The notes below the pieces were generated by a model, which saw nothing but the letters and a program-made list of their open reading frames with translations, was not told where the DNA came from and searched no databases. Positions 5,684-13,704 of a stretch of 21,205 bases of DNA are shown piece by piece; position 1 is the first letter of the stretch, and each line of letters starts with the position of its first letter. The translations under genes and the position numbers were made by a program. The stretch is from IMG/VR virus record IMGVR_UViG_3300046001_005272, positions 1-21,205 of that record. One strand, given 5' to 3'. This stretch comes from a virus.

Positions 5684-8561
5684 CGAGCTGGTAGCGGATG
5701 GCCCGCGCCAAGTTGCGAGCCTCCCGGCGCGTCATCCGTTCCGCCAGCATCGCGATCAGGCGATCAGTCTGGGCCGGGTCAACTGCGGCGGTGATGATGG
5801 CCTGGGCCTCGTTGTCGCTGAAACCGCGTGACCGGATAGCGTCCATCGCGCGGCCAGCAAGGCCGGGCAGGTTTCCGGTCACAGCATCCCGAGCCATTCC
5901 AGCCGCGCCCATAGCGTCCTGAGCGTTCATGCTCGTTGGCGAACCCTGAGACGGGTTGATGCCCTGAGCATTGCGGAGGGTCTGGAGTTCGGCACCCATA
6001 GCCCGCTGAACCGGCGCAGCGTCACCCGTCAGGGCCTCGGTGCGGGCCAGTTGCTCGCGCCCATTGGAAAGCCGTTGAGCGACACCGGGGGCCTGCCCCT
6101 GAGTGCCGGCCTGACGTTCGATCGCACGACGGGCGGCGGCCTGAGCGATCTGGCGCTCCTCCGGGGTTAGGCGAGCGACGGCGGCGGCAAACTGGTCCGC
6201 CTCCATCGACAGGAACTGTTCGCCAAGCTCAGTCGCCTGCGCCAGTCCGCTGTCGGCGGCATAGGAGTTCAGGGCCTCATCGTATCCTGGAACCTGCTGC
6301 CGCGCCCCGCCTCGCAGACGCTCCGCAAGCGCGAAGTAAGACGCGGCGGCGTCGTTGTTGCCCGCCCGCTGGAACGCCTCCGCACGGCCATTCAGGGAGC
6401 GGGCGAGGCGGTCGGCCATCCCCACGGTGATCTGAACGCCGTTCGGGTTGTCGAGCGCGCCATCGGTGAGTTGGCGAAGCAGGTTCGCCGTCTCGCTGTC
6501 GCCACGGTTCAGGGCGGCGGTCGCGGCCTCTTCAATGGCAGGACGCAGGGCCGGAGCGCGTAGGGCGTCGATGATGCCACGATCAGGCGACACCGGCTCG
6601 CCGCGCACGGCTCCGAACTGCTGATCGGCGCGCTGGTTGCGGGCCGTCGTGATCTCTTCGCGGATTTGCGCCGGCTGTCGCGGGTCTGACGAAATCGTCC
6701 GGCGAGCCTGAGACGACACACGGTCCTGAAGGCCAGCGGCGCGACCGTCCGCAAACTCACGGGCGGTTTGCCGGGCGGGGGTCTGGCGGGTGGCCAGCGC
6801 CCGCATAGTGCCGCGTCCGCCGTCGTTGACCACGTCAGCAAAGGTCGGGTCGATCTGTTCGGCGCGATACCGGGCGGCTTCGCTGTTCAGCGCGTTCACC
6901 TGTTGCGGTGAACGATCTGCAAGGCGGTTCATGCCCGAGGCCAGAGGATTGACCGCGTTTTCATCAATCAGGCGCTGCGAGCCTGGAATGTTGAGCGCGT
7001 TGCCAGCGCGGCCAGCTTGACGCGCGCCGAAGCGGCCAAGGCTCTGCAAGCCTTCAGCGACCGGGCGAATGAGGGCGTTTGCAGCGGGGGCGACGACACG
7101 CTCGACAACCGGCGCAGCAACAGCGCCCGCGACCATACCGACACCAGCGGCGGGCAGGCGGTCAGAAACGCCGCCCTCAGCGGAGGCGAAGCCGTAGGTT
7201 CCACCGAGGCCCGCGCCTTGGGCCATGCGCCCGGTGATGGTCGGCGCACCGCCCGGACCCAGCAAAGCGCCACCCAGCAGGTTGGCGGCGATGTTCTGGC
7301 CGGGGTTCTCACGCGCGAAACGCTCGCCGCCTTGGCGGGTCAGGTCGCTGACGGCCCGCGCACGATCAACCGCGCCGACCTCGATGTCCTGTCCGGTCAG
7401 GGTGCGTCCGAAGTTGGAAAGCGCCTGCGGAACGTAGCCTGCAACCCAGCCCGCCTCGTCGTTAAACGCGCCCGTCATCTGCCCCATGAAGCCGGGCTGA
7501 TCGTAGCGGCGGATGCCGCGCTGGCCGCGCTCCTCAAGGGTCGCTCGCTCTTGCGCCAAGGCGGTCTGATAGCCTTCGTCGGCCACGCCACGAATAAGCC
7601 CGCCGTTATCACCGCCGCCCGAGGGACCGGAAGGGCCAGCCGGGGGCGAGCCGCCGCCCATACCAGGGGGGAGATCGGACCCGACATTCCGGAACCACGT
7701 TCCGTCTGCGTCCTGTTGATAGCCTGCCGCACGAAGGCTCTCCGGCGTATCTTCCGGCGCGAGGTTCTGGCTGTTGACGACGGCGTACATCTTGCCGTCC
7801 GGGCCGCGACGCAGTTCAGCACCGGCAGGGATGGGCGAAACCTCTTGGCCGCCCTGAATCCCCGGATAGGTCGGAAGGCCGGTCGCGTCTTCAGGGCCAG
7901 CCATGCCATCAAAGCCCGGATAATCGGGCAGGGCGGCAGCGCCGGAACCGGCAGCAAAGCGCGTTCCCCGGAAGGTGTCAGCGCGCGACTGATAGCGTTG
8001 AGCGGCAAGTTGGTCGTTGCCACGGTCAAAGTTGATAGCCGCGACGCGGGCGATTTCAGGATTGGTGGCCGCAGCGCCCGTCAGTTGGCGAAGGTTGCCT
8101 TCAGCCCAGCGCAACTCAGCCTGACGGCCACGGTCGGAAACGTCGTCCCGGATGAGGCGTCCGAAGAAGTCGCCATCGAACGGGATAATCCCGGCGATGT
8201 CAGCGATCTGGTTGCGGATGGAGGCGGGGTTATACCCCTCATCGCGGGCGCGCTGGTAGTCGCGTTCGCCGCCGGCCATCATGCCGCCGTACAGGACAGC
8301 CTTGCCTTGGCCCTCAGTCAGCCTGCCGACATCATCCTCGCCGCCCGTGCCGCCCGTAGATACGACGGTGACGCCACCGCGAGGCCCGACGCGCTCGACA
8401 GTGCCGTTCGGAAGCTCGCGAGCGCCCGGACCCCATTGCGACGAGGCGTCGATAGGCCCGTTCGTGCGCCCAGTCTCGTCGGAACGATGCCACCCGCCGT
8501 AGCGGTACACCATGAAGTTGCCAGCGCCGTCTTCCGCGATGTCGCCTTCTTGCGGCTCCAT
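5646..8561 (-). CDS. Large ejection/internal virion protein in the gp16 position, 971 aa
   Basis: This is the last and longest gene of the head-tail-ejection run. In P22-like phages gp16, the membrane-interacting ejection protein, occupies this place, though at about 600 aa it is much shorter. The N-terminus has a GNFMVYRYGGW motif, a Gly/Pro-rich linker lies at about 293-322, and residues about 420-500 are Gly/Ala-rich and hydrophobic (NLLGGALLGPGG and VGMVAGAVAAPVV), suited to membrane insertion. The C-terminal half is charged, Arg/Ala-rich and probably helical, ending in RRARYQ-like basic segments. No lytic transglycosylase motif was seen. The ATG overlaps the upstream stop by one base (TAATG). 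The identification rests mainly on position and composition. Confidence 0.66.
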   Translation of the reverse strand: MEPQEGDIAEDGAGNFMVYRYGGWHRSDETGRTNGPIDASSQWGPGARELPNGTVERVGPRGGVTVVSTGGTGGEDDVGRLTEGQGKAVLYGGMMAGGERDYQRARDEGYNPASIRNQIADIAGIIPFDGDFFGRLIRDDVSDRGRQAELRWAEGNLRQLTGAAATNPEIARVAAINFDRGNDQLAAQRYQSRADTFRGTRFAAGSGAAALPDYPGFDGMAGPEDATGLPTYPGIQGGQEVSPIPAGAELRRGPDGKMYAVVNSQNLAPEDTPESLRAAGYQQDADGTWFRNVGSDLPPGMGGGSPPAGPSGPSGGGDNGGLIRGVADEGYQTALAQERATLEERGQRGIRRYDQPGFMGQMTGAFNDEAGWVAGYVPQALSNFGRTLTGQDIEVGAVDRARAVSDLTRQGGERFARENPGQNIAANLLGGALLGPGGAPTITGRMAQGAGLGGTYGFASAEGGVSDRLPAAGVGMVAGAVAAPVVERVVAPAANALIRPVAEGLQSLGRFGARQAGRAGNALNIPGSQRLIDENAVNPLASGMNRLADRSPQQVNALNSEAARYRAEQIDPTFADVVNDGGRGTMRALATRQTPARQTAREFADGRAAGLQDRVSSQARRTISSDPRQPAQIREEITTARNQRADQQFGAVRGEPVSPDRGIIDALRAPALRPAIEEAATAALNRGDSETANLLRQLTDGALDNPNGVQITVGMADRLARSLNGRAEAFQRAGNNDAAASYFALAERLRGGARQQVPGYDEALNSYAADSGLAQATELGEQFLSMEADQFAAAVARLTPEERQIAQAAARRAIERQAGTQGQAPGVAQRLSNGREQLARTEALTGDAAPVQRAMGAELQTLRNAQGINPSQGSPTSMNAQDAMGAAGMARDAVTGNLPGLAGRAMDAIRSRGFSDNEAQAIITAAVDPAQTDRLIAMLAERMTRREARNLARAIRYQLATNPPSSQQTRP

Positions 8562-9307
8562 TAGCGCCTCCTGATGGTGAAGCCCGGAGGCAACGTGGAA
8601 CCGCCACCGGGACGCGCCGGGGGATTGTTGGAACGGGGGGCCGAGACGTTGCCCGAGCGGGGCCTTTGGGGGGCGCGGCCAGCCGCAGCGCGGGTTCCGA
8701 TCACGCTCGGGTCAGCCGGGCCACCAGGGACCGCCTCAAGCCCGCCCTCGTTCGTCCAGCGGTAGCCAATGGGGGCCGCCTGCTCTGCCGGCTTCACCTG
8801 ATAGCCCATGCTGTAGTTGCCCGAGAACGGGTCACGCTCCACGATGCCATCGCGCGTGTTGTAGATCGTGTTCTGCGGAACCTCGCCGCCAAGGCTTGCG
8901 GCCAATCCGCGAAGGCTCTGGTCGGACAGGTCTTCCGGCCTGATCTGGGTCAGGTACTCACCCAGACCGAGTTCCTGAAACACCGGCCCGATGCGCGATT
9001 GCAGCATGGCCTGGCGTTGCTCGACAGGGACGTGCAGGAGGCCCGACACGGCTGCGGCGATAGCAGCGCGCTGTTGGTCCCGATCTGCCGTCTGTCGCTC
9101 CCGTCCGGCGTTCTGGACGGCCATACCGTCGCGAAGGTTTCCGCCCGCGTAGAGCGCGCCGGATGCGCCGTCGTAGTCGCCCGCCTGCAAGGCATTGCCC
9201 GCCGTTCGATTGACGCGAGCCTGCCGTCCGCCCTCCAGAGCGGCCATGCTGTCGTCAATGTTCCGCAGCGAGGCGTCGCGGGCGTTGGTGAACGCTTCGT
9301 AGCCCAT
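8561..9307 (-). CDS. Probable ejection protein in the gp20 position, 248 aa
   Basis: The true start is ATG 9307, which overlaps the gp7-like stop as TAATG; the frame stays open upstream but that part is a shadow of the neighbour. The N-terminal two thirds are helix-prone and Ala/Gln/Arg-rich (for example RERQTADRDQQRAAIAAAVS). Residues about 176-200 carry GYRWTNEGGLEAVPGGPADP, a motif I recall in several phage internal virion proteins. The C-terminus is Pro/Arg/Ser-rich and low in complexity (RPRSGNVSAPRSNNPPARPG). In P22 the ejection genes run 7, 20, 16; this gene takes the middle place. It probably travels in the capsid and is ejected with DNA, but no direct family match is claimed. Confidence 0.62.
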   Translation of the reverse strand: MGYEAFTNARDASLRNIDDSMAALEGGRQARVNRTAGNALQAGDYDGASGALYAGGNLRDGMAVQNAGRERQTADRDQQRAAIAAAVSGLLHVPVEQRQAMLQSRIGPVFQELGLGEYLTQIRPEDLSDQSLRGLAASLGGEVPQNTIYNTRDGIVERDPFSGNYSMGYQVKPAEQAAPIGYRWTNEGGLEAVPGGPADPSVIGTRAAAGRAPQRPRSGNVSAPRSNNPPARPGGGSTLPPGFTIRRR

Positions 9308-10152
9308 TACATGCCACCCTTCATGAACTGGCCCGCATAGCGAGCGATGGCGTCGGACCCGAACTTGCCGGTCATATCCCCCCAGAATCCGGAGGTCGCA
9401 TTGGCCTGCTGGCCGTAGGACGACGACAGGTTGTTGGCGTTCCACTGGAGCGCATTGCCCGAGTTGTTGGCGTAGCTCTGTCCGGCCTGTTGACTCTGGC
9501 CTTGCGCCGTCTGGCCCGTTCCGGCGATGCCAGCCAGCCGGTTGAACTGGTCGGAATAGATGCGGTCGCCGTAGTTCTGGCCGTAGCGGATAGCCTCGCG
9601 CGAAGCGTCGCCCGATTGCAGCCGACCTTGACCAGCCAGCCGCGCGTTCATTGCCCGCGCGCCTTCGTCGAAGTTGAACTGATAGCCCGGCGTGGAACGC
9701 AGCCAGTCGGTCGGGTTGAGCGCATTGCCGCCGCCGGTCGGCTGCTGGCCCGGCGCACCGGGGAGAACCTGCGGGTCGCCCGGCTGCTTGGGCATGACCT
9801 CCGGCCCCATGAGGGAGCCTGCCAGCGCGTTGTCGTTGCCGGAATACCCGTAGGAGCCACCCGCACCCATTCCTGTCGAGAGGGCCGGTTGCACCTGCGG
9901 CTGGCCTGCCGGGGACTGGCCTTGCGCTCCACCAGGGATTTGCAAGCCCATCAGTTGCGCCATCATGCGCGTGGCCGCATCGCCCGCATCGCGTTGAACC
10001 GCCGTGCCGGTCCATACCCGGTCAAACATCTCACGCTGAAGGGCGATGGTCTTGTCGGTCGCCGCCGTCGAGGCCGCGATGGATTTATCCGCCGCCCGCT
10101 CCTGCGCCTTCCGGGCCTTGTTCGCGCCGAAGATGTCGAGAATGTTGCCCAT
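9307..10152 (-). CDS. DNA ejection protein, P22 gp7-like, 281 aa
   Basis: The N-terminus MGNILDIFGANKARKAQERA is followed by a helical region, a Gly/Pro/Gln-rich linker (about 75-145) and a conserved core: WLRSTPGYQFNFDEGARAMN, then RLAGQGRLQSGDASREAIRY and YSDQFNRLAGIAGTGQTA. This TPGYQF...A.R.A..G...SG...RL..laG.Gq pattern is typical of gp7-type DNA transfer proteins of P22-like phages. It should form part of the ejectosome that passes DNA across the cell envelope. It is longer than P22 gp7 (about 229 aa), mainly through the linker. The start overlaps the upstream stop as TGATG. Confidence 0.8.
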   Translation of the reverse strand: MGNILDIFGANKARKAQERAADKSIAASTAATDKTIALQREMFDRVWTGTAVQRDAGDAATRMMAQLMGLQIPGGAQGQSPAGQPQVQPALSTGMGAGGSYGYSGNDNALAGSLMGPEVMPKQPGDPQVLPGAPGQQPTGGGNALNPTDWLRSTPGYQFNFDEGARAMNARLAGQGRLQSGDASREAIRYGQNYGDRIYSDQFNRLAGIAGTGQTAQGQSQQAGQSYANNSGNALQWNANNLSSSYGQQANATSGFWGDMTGKFGSDAIARYAGQFMKGGM

Positions 10153-10550
10153 CAGGCCCTCCCAATGAAGGTGTGTTCAATCGGGACGAAGCCAGCCCGC
10201 TGGTAGAGTTTGTCGAGTCGTGGGTCGGTCCTGTCGTGACGACAGACAGTCATCAGCCCGTCAGCCCACCGCCGACCCTCGCGCATCAAGGCATCCCCGC
10301 CCTTCGTCGCGTAGAAGAAGACTTCGCTCGTCAGCAGCGTGTCGTGATTGAACCACAGCGGAAACCGCGCCAGCATCAGGACGCCCCGGTCGCAGACGAA
10401 CACTGCCGCGTCGTCGCGCTCCATCAGGGCCAGCGCGCTCTGCCGGATGCTCTCCGGGTCGGCTTGGGCAAAGTCTTCCCATACCGAACCCTTGTGCGCC
10501 TCCAGAGCCAGATCCACGATCAGCGGAAGGTCCGCCTCGGTCGCGATCAA
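10152..10550 (-). CDS. Small virion-module protein resembling T7 gp13/GNAT fold, 132 aa
   Basis: The protein starts with ATEADLPLIVDLALEAHKGS and ends with DKLYQRAGFVPIEHTFIGRA. These are the first and last signature regions of GNAT-like folds, and the LYqraGFvPiEhtfi ending is common in phage proteins of the T7 gp13/DUF2833 type. It precedes the ejection genes, as gp13 and P22 gp14 do. The acetyl-CoA loop (Q/R-x-x-G-x-G/A) is not evident, so it may be a structural or assembly protein rather than an active acetyltransferase. Translation starts at TTG 10550 with a four-base overlap (TTGA) and GGAGG about 10 bases upstream. Confidence 0.6.
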   Translation of the reverse strand: MIATEADLPLIVDLALEAHKGSVWEDFAQADPESIRQSALALMERDDAAVFVCDRGVLMLARFPLWFNHDTLLTSEVFFYATKGGDALMREGRRWADGLMTVCRHDRTDPRLDKLYQRAGFVPIEHTFIGRA

Positions 10551-11305
10551 CGGACGAAAACCTCCAGCGACGCGCCGCCCGCTTCAATCAGGAACTCATC
10601 GTTGTTCAGGATCGCCATGCCCAGCACGATCACCGTGTGAGACCCGGCAGTCAGGCTGGCCGTCGTCACGATCTGTATAGAGCCGGTGTCGCCAGCCGGG
10701 TCGTTCTGCTCAACGAAGCGGTAGCGGGTCGGGTCGGACGTTTCGACCGCCCGGATGTTGTCCATGTTGTGGGTGCCGGAGAAGTCCACGAACAGCGCGG
10801 CTTCCAAGGTCTCGGCGTTCGTAGAGGTCAGCGTCGCCGTGAAGCGGATGATGACCGTGCCCGTGACCGGCACATCAAACGTCGCCGTCAGCAGCGTTGT
10901 CGCGCCCACCGCGCTTGTGCTGCCGCCCGTGAAGTTCAGGCCCTTGATGAGAACCTGGGCCGCGTTCGTCGCCGGAGCGCCCGGACGGATGGCCGTTGTC
11001 GAAAGTGCCGCCGTGTCCACCACGCCAACCGCAATCCCGGCGTTTTCAGCGACGATGGTTCCGCCGACGTTGACCGCCGTGAACTCCTCCGTTCCCGCCA
11101 GAATGCGGTTGATGCGGTCGATTTGCTCTTGAAGCGAAAGGTCGGTCGCGTCCTGCCGCCGTTCTTGCGCCTCTATCGTGCCGATCAGGTCGGTGTTGAA
11201 GAACTTGAGGAACTTGAGCGTCGGGCGACCCAGCGAGTCCGCGATCTGGTCGAGCGTCTTGAGCCGAGGAAGACGGAACAGGTCAGGCACGGGAACGACC
11301 CCCAC
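10547..11305 (-). CDS. Tail needle/knob candidate, 252 aa
   Basis: The gene follows the gp10-like hub, where P22 and Sf6 carry the gp26 tail needle. Residues about 1-45 (PDLFRLPRLKTLDQIADSLG and on) could be the hub-binding tip, and residues about 46-72 (EAQERRQDATDLSLQEQIDR) suggest a short coiled coil. The remaining 170 residues are Thr/Val/Ala-rich and beta-patterned, like a trimeric knob (Sf6 has a TNF-like needle knob). The coiled coil is much shorter than in P22 gp26, so a short fibre is an alternative. The start is GTG 11305 (23-bp overlap with the hub gene) or GTG 11290 (8-bp overlap, with a G-rich stretch before it). Confidence 0.5.
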   Translation of the reverse strand: MGVVPVPDLFRLPRLKTLDQIADSLGRPTLKFLKFFNTDLIGTIEAQERRQDATDLSLQEQIDRINRILAGTEEFTAVNVGGTIVAENAGIAVGVVDTAALSTTAIRPGAPATNAAQVLIKGLNFTGGSTSAVGATTLLTATFDVPVTGTVIIRFTATLTSTNAETLEAALFVDFSGTHNMDNIRAVETSDPTRYRFVEQNDPAGDTGSIQIVTTASLTAGSHTVIVLGMAILNNDEFLIEAGGASLEVFVR

Positions 11306-12614
11306 CTGCCGGGTTCAGGTCGCAGCCCGAGTAGCGCAGCAGGGCCGGGTCCGTCTGGCTGAACTCAATCACGCGGCCCGGCGCGTCTGCCATGCCGAGA
11401 CGGCGGAAAATCACCCGCTTGCGGTAGTCGCCACTGAAGCCCGTCGAGGCTTGTTTGTTGTCTGTCCACGTCCGGCCCTGATCGTCAGACCAGCGCATCA
11501 GCAACATGGCCGGCTCATCGCCCACACTCGTCACACCGGGCGAGAGGGTCACCTGCAAGGCGTCAACCGAAACCGGCGTGTCGGTCGGGATGATGGCGGT
11601 AAAGACCCGCTCCATCTCCGTCCCGTCATCGTCCCCGACCTCACTCAGAAGCCAGACCTTCGCCCCGCCGACATAGGTGCTTTGGCCGTCGTAGAGGCCA
11701 AGCGAGGGGAACGCAGCCGAGCCATAGGCATACGTCGCCCATCCGCCCGCCACGTCGTAAACCAGCGTCTCCGTGTCCAGCCCGATGACGTAGAAGGTGT
11801 GGCCGTCCCATGTGTAGGTGAAGGACGCCGCCGTGGTGGAGGACCGGATTTGCTCCTCAATCCCGTGGTCGGAGATGCGGGTCGGGATGTTCTCCATCCG
11901 ATAGACGACGTTGTCCTCGCCAACGAAGAACAGGGTGTTGTCGAGTTGGCTGATCGCGTCCCGAGACTTCAGGCCCCGATTGATCGAAGCCCCGTCAATG
12001 CGGACGAACGGAACCGCCGAGTCGCCCGTGGTCGAGAACAGTTCAACCGTCCCCGAGCCGAACACATAGAGGAAGTCGCCAAGCGTCCGCACGGCCAGCG
12101 CGGGGTCGGGCTTGCGCTCTGCCGAGAAGAAGTCCAGCGCGTTCCAAACCGTGTCGCCGGGGAGGCGGAAATAGATCGTTCCGGTGTCTTCCCGCACCGC
12201 CACCAGGATTGAGTTGATCTGCGTGATAGAGGCGACGTTCGCGCTGTCCGGAAAGGTGTCCGTGGCCAGCGTCGCGCCGTCGTACTGGTAGACGATGCCG
12301 CCCGACAGGATGAACAGCCCATCGACCGTGTAAGCCCATTCCGGGCGGTCCTCGCCGGGGAGGTCATCGACCAGAGTGCCGTCGCGGAACAGTTCCTCGT
12401 CCGAGACCGTGAACAGGTCGCCGTCAAAGACCCCGTCCTCGCGGTAAAGCCCACGAACCGCCTGATCGACGTGTTCGACCAGACCGGGCCGGGGAATGGC
12501 CACAACGCCACCCGGCGAGGTCGGGGATTGCTCCACATAGAGGTTGACCAGCCGCACCGAGGCCAGCCGGCCATCAACCCGAGAATAGGCGGAAAGGCCG
12601 AAGGGGAGGCGCAT
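11283..12614 (-). CDS. Packaged-DNA stabilisation/tail hub protein, P22 gp10-like, 443 aa
   Basis: The N-terminal pattern GLSAYSRVDGRLASVRLVNLYVE, an SGTVELFSTTGDS motif near the middle (compare SSTIEYFSLTG in P22 gp10), TFYVIGLDTETLVYDVAGGW, and a C-terminal RVIFRRLGMA...ALLRYSGCDLN region match the gp10 family. Length is close to P22 gp10 (472 aa). Gp10 joins the gp4 adaptor ring to the needle and closes the portal after packaging. The frame is open farther upstream, but ATG 12614 overlaps the gp4-like stop as TGATG and marks where homology begins. Confidence 0.85.
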   Translation of the reverse strand: MRLPFGLSAYSRVDGRLASVRLVNLYVEQSPTSPGGVVAIPRPGLVEHVDQAVRGLYREDGVFDGDLFTVSDEELFRDGTLVDDLPGEDRPEWAYTVDGLFILSGGIVYQYDGATLATDTFPDSANVASITQINSILVAVREDTGTIYFRLPGDTVWNALDFFSAERKPDPALAVRTLGDFLYVFGSGTVELFSTTGDSAVPFVRIDGASINRGLKSRDAISQLDNTLFFVGEDNVVYRMENIPTRISDHGIEEQIRSSTTAASFTYTWDGHTFYVIGLDTETLVYDVAGGWATYAYGSAAFPSLGLYDGQSTYVGGAKVWLLSEVGDDDGTEMERVFTAIIPTDTPVSVDALQVTLSPGVTSVGDEPAMLLMRWSDDQGRTWTDNKQASTGFSGDYRKRVIFRRLGMADAPGRVIEFSQTDPALLRYSGCDLNPAGGGRSRA

Positions 12615-13141
12615 CAGTAATAGGTCTCGCCGGTCTGCTTGCGGGTCGCCAGCGACAGGATGCCGAGGGCGCGTTGCCCCATCCGCAGTTGACGCGAGGT
12701 CGGCTCTCCGAAGGTCTCGCAATAGCGGCCCGCCAGCGCATCGGCGGCGGTGTTGTGCAGTTGAGCGTCGAACGGGATTTCGGAGTCCAGCGTCAGGCTG
12801 GAGGCCGTGACCCACCCCGCCTTATCGCCGCGATACACCGACAGGACCGGGACGCCGCTTGTGATGACCATGACCTTTGCGCCGGAGCGCGGGCGGCGTT
12901 CGCCACCGTCATCCACCAGGGTCGGCAGGGTGACGGTCGAGGTTGTGCTGATCCGCTCGTCTTCGCGGGCCTCATAGACCGCGTCTTTGTCCACGTCGGT
13001 CCAGCCGACATAGATTTCATCGACAAGCGATTGCAGCGACTGCAAACCGTCCGCGATCTCGTCGGCAGAAGGCGTCTCCCCGGAGGCAAACACCCGCCAC
13101 TTCTTCCCTGCAAGCAGGATGAGATCGCGGACGGTTTCCAT
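12614..13141 (-). CDS. Head completion/tail adaptor protein, P22 gp4-like, 175 aa
   Basis: METVRDLILLAGKKWRVFASGETPSADE, then LQSLVDEIYVGWTDV, IPFDAQLHNTAADALAGRY and an AxxxLGILSLATRK-type C-terminus match the gp4 adaptor family (P22 gp4 is 166 aa). Gp4 binds the portal after packaging and seals the DNA. In P22 gp4 also has muralytic activity; I cannot tell whether that applies here. The gene lies 11 bp after the probable decoration gene and overlaps the hub gene by one base. Confidence 0.82.
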   Translation of the reverse strand: METVRDLILLAGKKWRVFASGETPSADEIADGLQSLQSLVDEIYVGWTDVDKDAVYEAREDERISTTSTVTLPTLVDDGGERRPRSGAKVMVITSGVPVLSVYRGDKAGWVTASSLTLDSEIPFDAQLHNTAADALAGRYCETFGEPTSRQLRMGQRALGILSLATRKQTGETYY

Positions 13142-13152
13142 GACTCGCCGCC

Positions 13153-13623
13153 TTAGTTCAGGATGTAGTAGATGACGGCGGTGATCGTGCCGGCGGCGAA
13201 GGTGGCCGCCGCGACGTTGGCTTCCGCCTGAACGACCGTTTCAGCCGAGAACGACTGAACGCCCGAGGTCATCGGGAACGGGCGATAGTTGGAACCCGCA
13301 GCCAGCAGATCGGTGATCGCATCGCCAGACAGAACGCCCGCGTTGACGAAGCCGTCCGGGTCGGCGGCTTCAACGCCGTTCGCGGCCCAGCCGAGGTCGA
13401 TGTCCACGGCTTCGGTGCCGGTGTCCAGATCGCCAGCGTAGAAAGCGCCGCCGACCACGACCGCGCCAGCCGGAAGGCGGCACAGTTCAAAGATGTCACC
13501 ATCTTCGACGTTGGCCGCTACGGCATACGAGCCATAAGCGACGCGGAGAGTCCCGCCGAGGCCGTGCGAGGCGACAGGCACCCGCGAAGAGGCTCGCGAG
13601 CCAGTGAGAGTTTCAGCAGCCAT
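13153..13623 (-). CDS. Probable capsid decoration/structural protein, 156 aa
   Basis: The protein is Ala/Val/Gly-rich and beta-patterned, with DGDIFELCRLPAGAVVVGG near the middle and AVDIDLGWAANGVEAADPDG, then a hydrophobic tail (GTITAVIYYILN). I recall the GDI.elcrlPaGavv pattern in small proteins encoded next to phage capsid genes, so a head decoration or minor capsid role fits. ATG 13623 is chosen because AAGGAG lies 8 bases upstream; the GTG at 13632 sits against that site. It directly follows the capsid gene after a hairpin and precedes gp4. There are no membrane or signal segments. Confidence 0.62.
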   Translation of the reverse strand: MAAETLTGSRASSRVPVASHGLGGTLRVAYGSYAVAANVEDGDIFELCRLPAGAVVVGGAFYAGDLDTGTEAVDIDLGWAANGVEAADPDGFVNAGVLSGDAITDLLAAGSNYRPFPMTSGVQSFSAETVVQAEANVAAATFAAGTITAVIYYILN

Positions 13624-13670
13624 CGAGGCCACTCCTTTTCAGCTTGAATGGGGGGATGAAGAAGCAAGAC

Positions 13671-13696
13671 GGGGCGGCCCCGGATGGAACCGCCCC
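13671..13696 (-). terminator. GC-rich hairpin after the capsid gene, attenuator-like
   Basis: On the minus strand GGGGCGG (13696-13690) pairs perfectly with CCGCCCC (13677-13671) across a 12-nt loop, just past the capsid stop. The following GTCTTGCTTCTTC is only moderately T-rich, so full termination is doubtful. It may reduce downstream transcription or protect the capsid mRNA 3' end. Confidence 0.45.
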
Positions 13697-13704
13697 TGGT
13701 TGGT

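Noticed and set aside
7017-8564. 515-codon open frame on the plus strand
   Set aside because: It is antisense to the large ejection gene, has unusual composition and no motif; a shadow frame.
9308-10015. Upstream extension of the gp20-position frame
   Set aside because: The extra residues are a frame shadow of the gp7-like gene; the TAATG junction at 9307 marks the real start.
12614-12815. Upstream extension of the gp10-like frame
   Set aside because: The extra 67 residues lie over the gp4-like gene in another frame and look like a shadow; the family start is at 12614.
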